A stretch of DNA of 15,283 nt from CAZCBD01 sp964496755 (lineage in GTDB: Bacteria > Bacteroidota > Ignavibacteria > Ignavibacteriales > Melioribacteraceae), in the NCBI GenBank assembly GCA_964496755.1, contig CAZCBD010000049.1, positions 1-15,283 of the forward strand. The letters are read 5' to 3'. The notes under the pieces are model-generated. The model saw nothing but the letters and a program-made list of their open reading frames with translations. It ran no database searches and was not told where the DNA came from. Positions within the stretch are counted from its first letter, which is position 1. Every line of letters starts with the position of its first letter. The translations under genes and the position numbers were made by a program. This document shows positions 14,090 to 15,283 of this stretch, piece after piece.

Positions 14090-15283
14090 TTAGTATTCTA
14101 ATCTAACACCTAAATAAATTTGTCTTGCACTTGAATAAAATCCGTTATAGGCTAAATCTCTTTTCTTATATATTTCTTTATATAACGGACCATATTTAGC
14201 AATTAATTTATCACCATATAATGGGTTGCTCAAAATACCATCATCGTCAGCTGAACCTGTTCTAAAATAAACATCCTCTACATTTCTTGTATCGAATAAA
14301 TTTATAACACGTACATAAACATTCATCGAAATATTGTCTAAAATTGTAAATGATTTGTCAATTTTCAAATCAACATTGAATGTTGAAGGTGTCATTGATG
14401 TGTTTAATGGTTCTGCTGCCAATCTATCTCTAGCACTTGTTTCCATATCTCTTCCACCTGTACCCAAAGTAAACGGGTGACCTGAGGAATACATTACTAA
14501 AAAGTTAACACCAAAATTATTTAATATTTCAGGACCATCATCTTTTCCGAATCTGTAATCAATACTAGCAGTTGCAGCTACAGGCCTATTATGTGACAAT
14601 GGAGCTACATAAGTAGGAACAAAAATAGTTTTATTATCAACCGGAGCACCAACAATACCGGCATTTGAATTTTCATTTGATCCGGTACCACGTGCATCGG
14701 TAAATGATAAAGAAGCATTCACAGCTAATCTTTGGTATCTTCTCATTGTTAAGCTAATTTCAACACCTTTTGTGGTAGCAAAGTCACCATTAGCTTTTGA
14801 CATATAAGAACGGTATATCGAAGCTTTATCGGTTACTTCTCGGATAAAATACACTTGACCTTTTACGTCATCGTAATATCCGTTTACATCAATCGCCAAG
14901 AAATCTGTTAATTCTTGTCTGAAACCAATTGAATAGTTTGTTTTTCGAATAGGTCTTAAATTTAAACCATTAGGATTATCAAAGAAATAACCTGTTCCTA
15001 TTTCATAAGCAAATCTGTGAATACCGGTATAGGTCTGACTCAATCTTGGTTGCTGAATATATTGTCCAAAGCCGGCATAAAACTGAGTTTTGTCTGTAAC
15101 CGGAAAAGCTACACTTAATCTTGGGCTTAAAGCACTAAAAGTAGGAGTATCTTCCCATCCGTCTGCTTTAATTGTACCTTCAGAATAACTTGTTCCAACA
15201 CCCGTTTCAGGTTTGGTAGGATCTTTCAGTTTAAAGTTGTCTATATCAATATATTCGTATCTTAAACCTAATTTTAAGATAAT
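14090..15283 (-). CDS. TonB-dependent outer-membrane receptor, 5' end cut off by window edge
   Basis: The minus-strand frame is open from the window edge to the stop at 14090, giving 397 visible residues that are the C-terminal part of the barrel; the plug domain and start are outside the window. Typical signs are alternating strands, GLRYEYIDID near the edge, SPRLSVAFPVTDKTQFYAGF with FGQYIQQPR (the conserved TonB-receptor barrel pattern), NYSIGFRQELTDFLAIDVNGYY, and a late NVYVRVINLFDTRNVEDVYF. The protein ends in ...IYLGVRLEY with a terminal aromatic residue, the usual outer-membrane assembly signal. An in-frame TTG at 15043 is internal, not a start. The ligand cannot be predicted. It lies 39 bases upstream of the T9SS protein and is probably cotranscribed with it and the PorV-like gene. 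Confidence 0.92.
   Translation of the reverse strand: MILKLGLRYEYIDIDNFKLKDPTKPETGVGTSYSEGTIKADGWEDTPTFSALSPRLSVAFPVTDKTQFYAGFGQYIQQPRLSQTYTGIHRFAYEIGTGYFFDNPNGLNLRPIRKTNYSIGFRQELTDFLAIDVNGYYDDVKGQVYFIREVTDKASIYRSYMSKANGDFATTKGVEISLTMRRYQRLAVNASLSFTDARGTGSNENSNAGIVGAPVDNKTIFVPTYVAPLSHNRPVAATASIDYRFGKDDGPEILNNFGVNFLVMYSSGHPFTLGTGGRDMETSARDRLAAEPLNTSMTPSTFNVDLKIDKSFTILDNISMNVYVRVINLFDTRNVEDVYFRTGSADDDGILSNPLYGDKLIAKYGPLYKEIYKKRDLAYNGFYSSARQIYLGVRLEY

Noticed and set aside
14090..15043. TonB receptor fragment starting at the TTG at 15043
   Set aside because: The frame stays open and matches the receptor barrel up to the window edge, so this is an internal codon of a larger gene.

Overview
This AT-rich window carries all of its recognisable genes on the minus strand. 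It most likely comes from the Bacteroidota/Chlorobi group, with Ignavibacteria-like organisms the best guess. The reasons are a T9SS type A sorting domain, a PorV/PorQ-family outer-membrane protein and a TonB-dependent receptor in a row, a GWxTD-domain protein, and the order bactofilin - AtpZ - AtpI-like - atpB - atpE - atpF - atpH. The taxonomy is inferred from gene content only.

In the direction of transcription (high to low coordinates) there are three blocks. (1) 15283-9680: a truncated TonB-dependent receptor, a roughly 1080-residue secreted protein with a T9SS C-terminal domain, and a PorV/PorQ-type beta-barrel, closed by a strong intrinsic terminator at 9680-9711. This looks like an outer-membrane/secretion unit. 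(2) 9661-5535: a secreted GWxTD protein, an LpxL-family lipid A acyltransferase, a glycosyltransferase family 9 protein and a membrane-anchored M23 (LytM) peptidase, tightly packed. This is an envelope block covering LPS and peptidoglycan. (3) 5379-1: an actin-like ATPase, a ten-repeat TPR protein, a bactofilin, AtpZ, a second small AtpI-like membrane protein, and the F-type ATP synthase genes atpB, atpE, atpF and atpH (atpH truncated by the window edge). Small gaps and repeated one-base stop/start overlaps suggest cotranscription and translational coupling.

The most interesting gene is the actin-like one (4351-5379). It has ParM/Alp-like elements but in permuted order. The phosphate-1 hairpin (residues 321-334), which opens every ordinary actin/Hsp70-fold ATPase, sits at the extreme C-terminus, and the protein starts directly at the strand that normally follows this hairpin. 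The upstream DNA is stop-rich and has an SD site, so a lost N-terminus is unlikely. The phosphate-2 Asp is also replaced by Ser. Together with the adjacent bactofilin, TPR protein and M23 peptidase, it may form a cytoskeletal or cell-shape system placed directly upstream of the ATP synthase genes. No tRNA, rRNA, CRISPR array or insertion sequence was seen.
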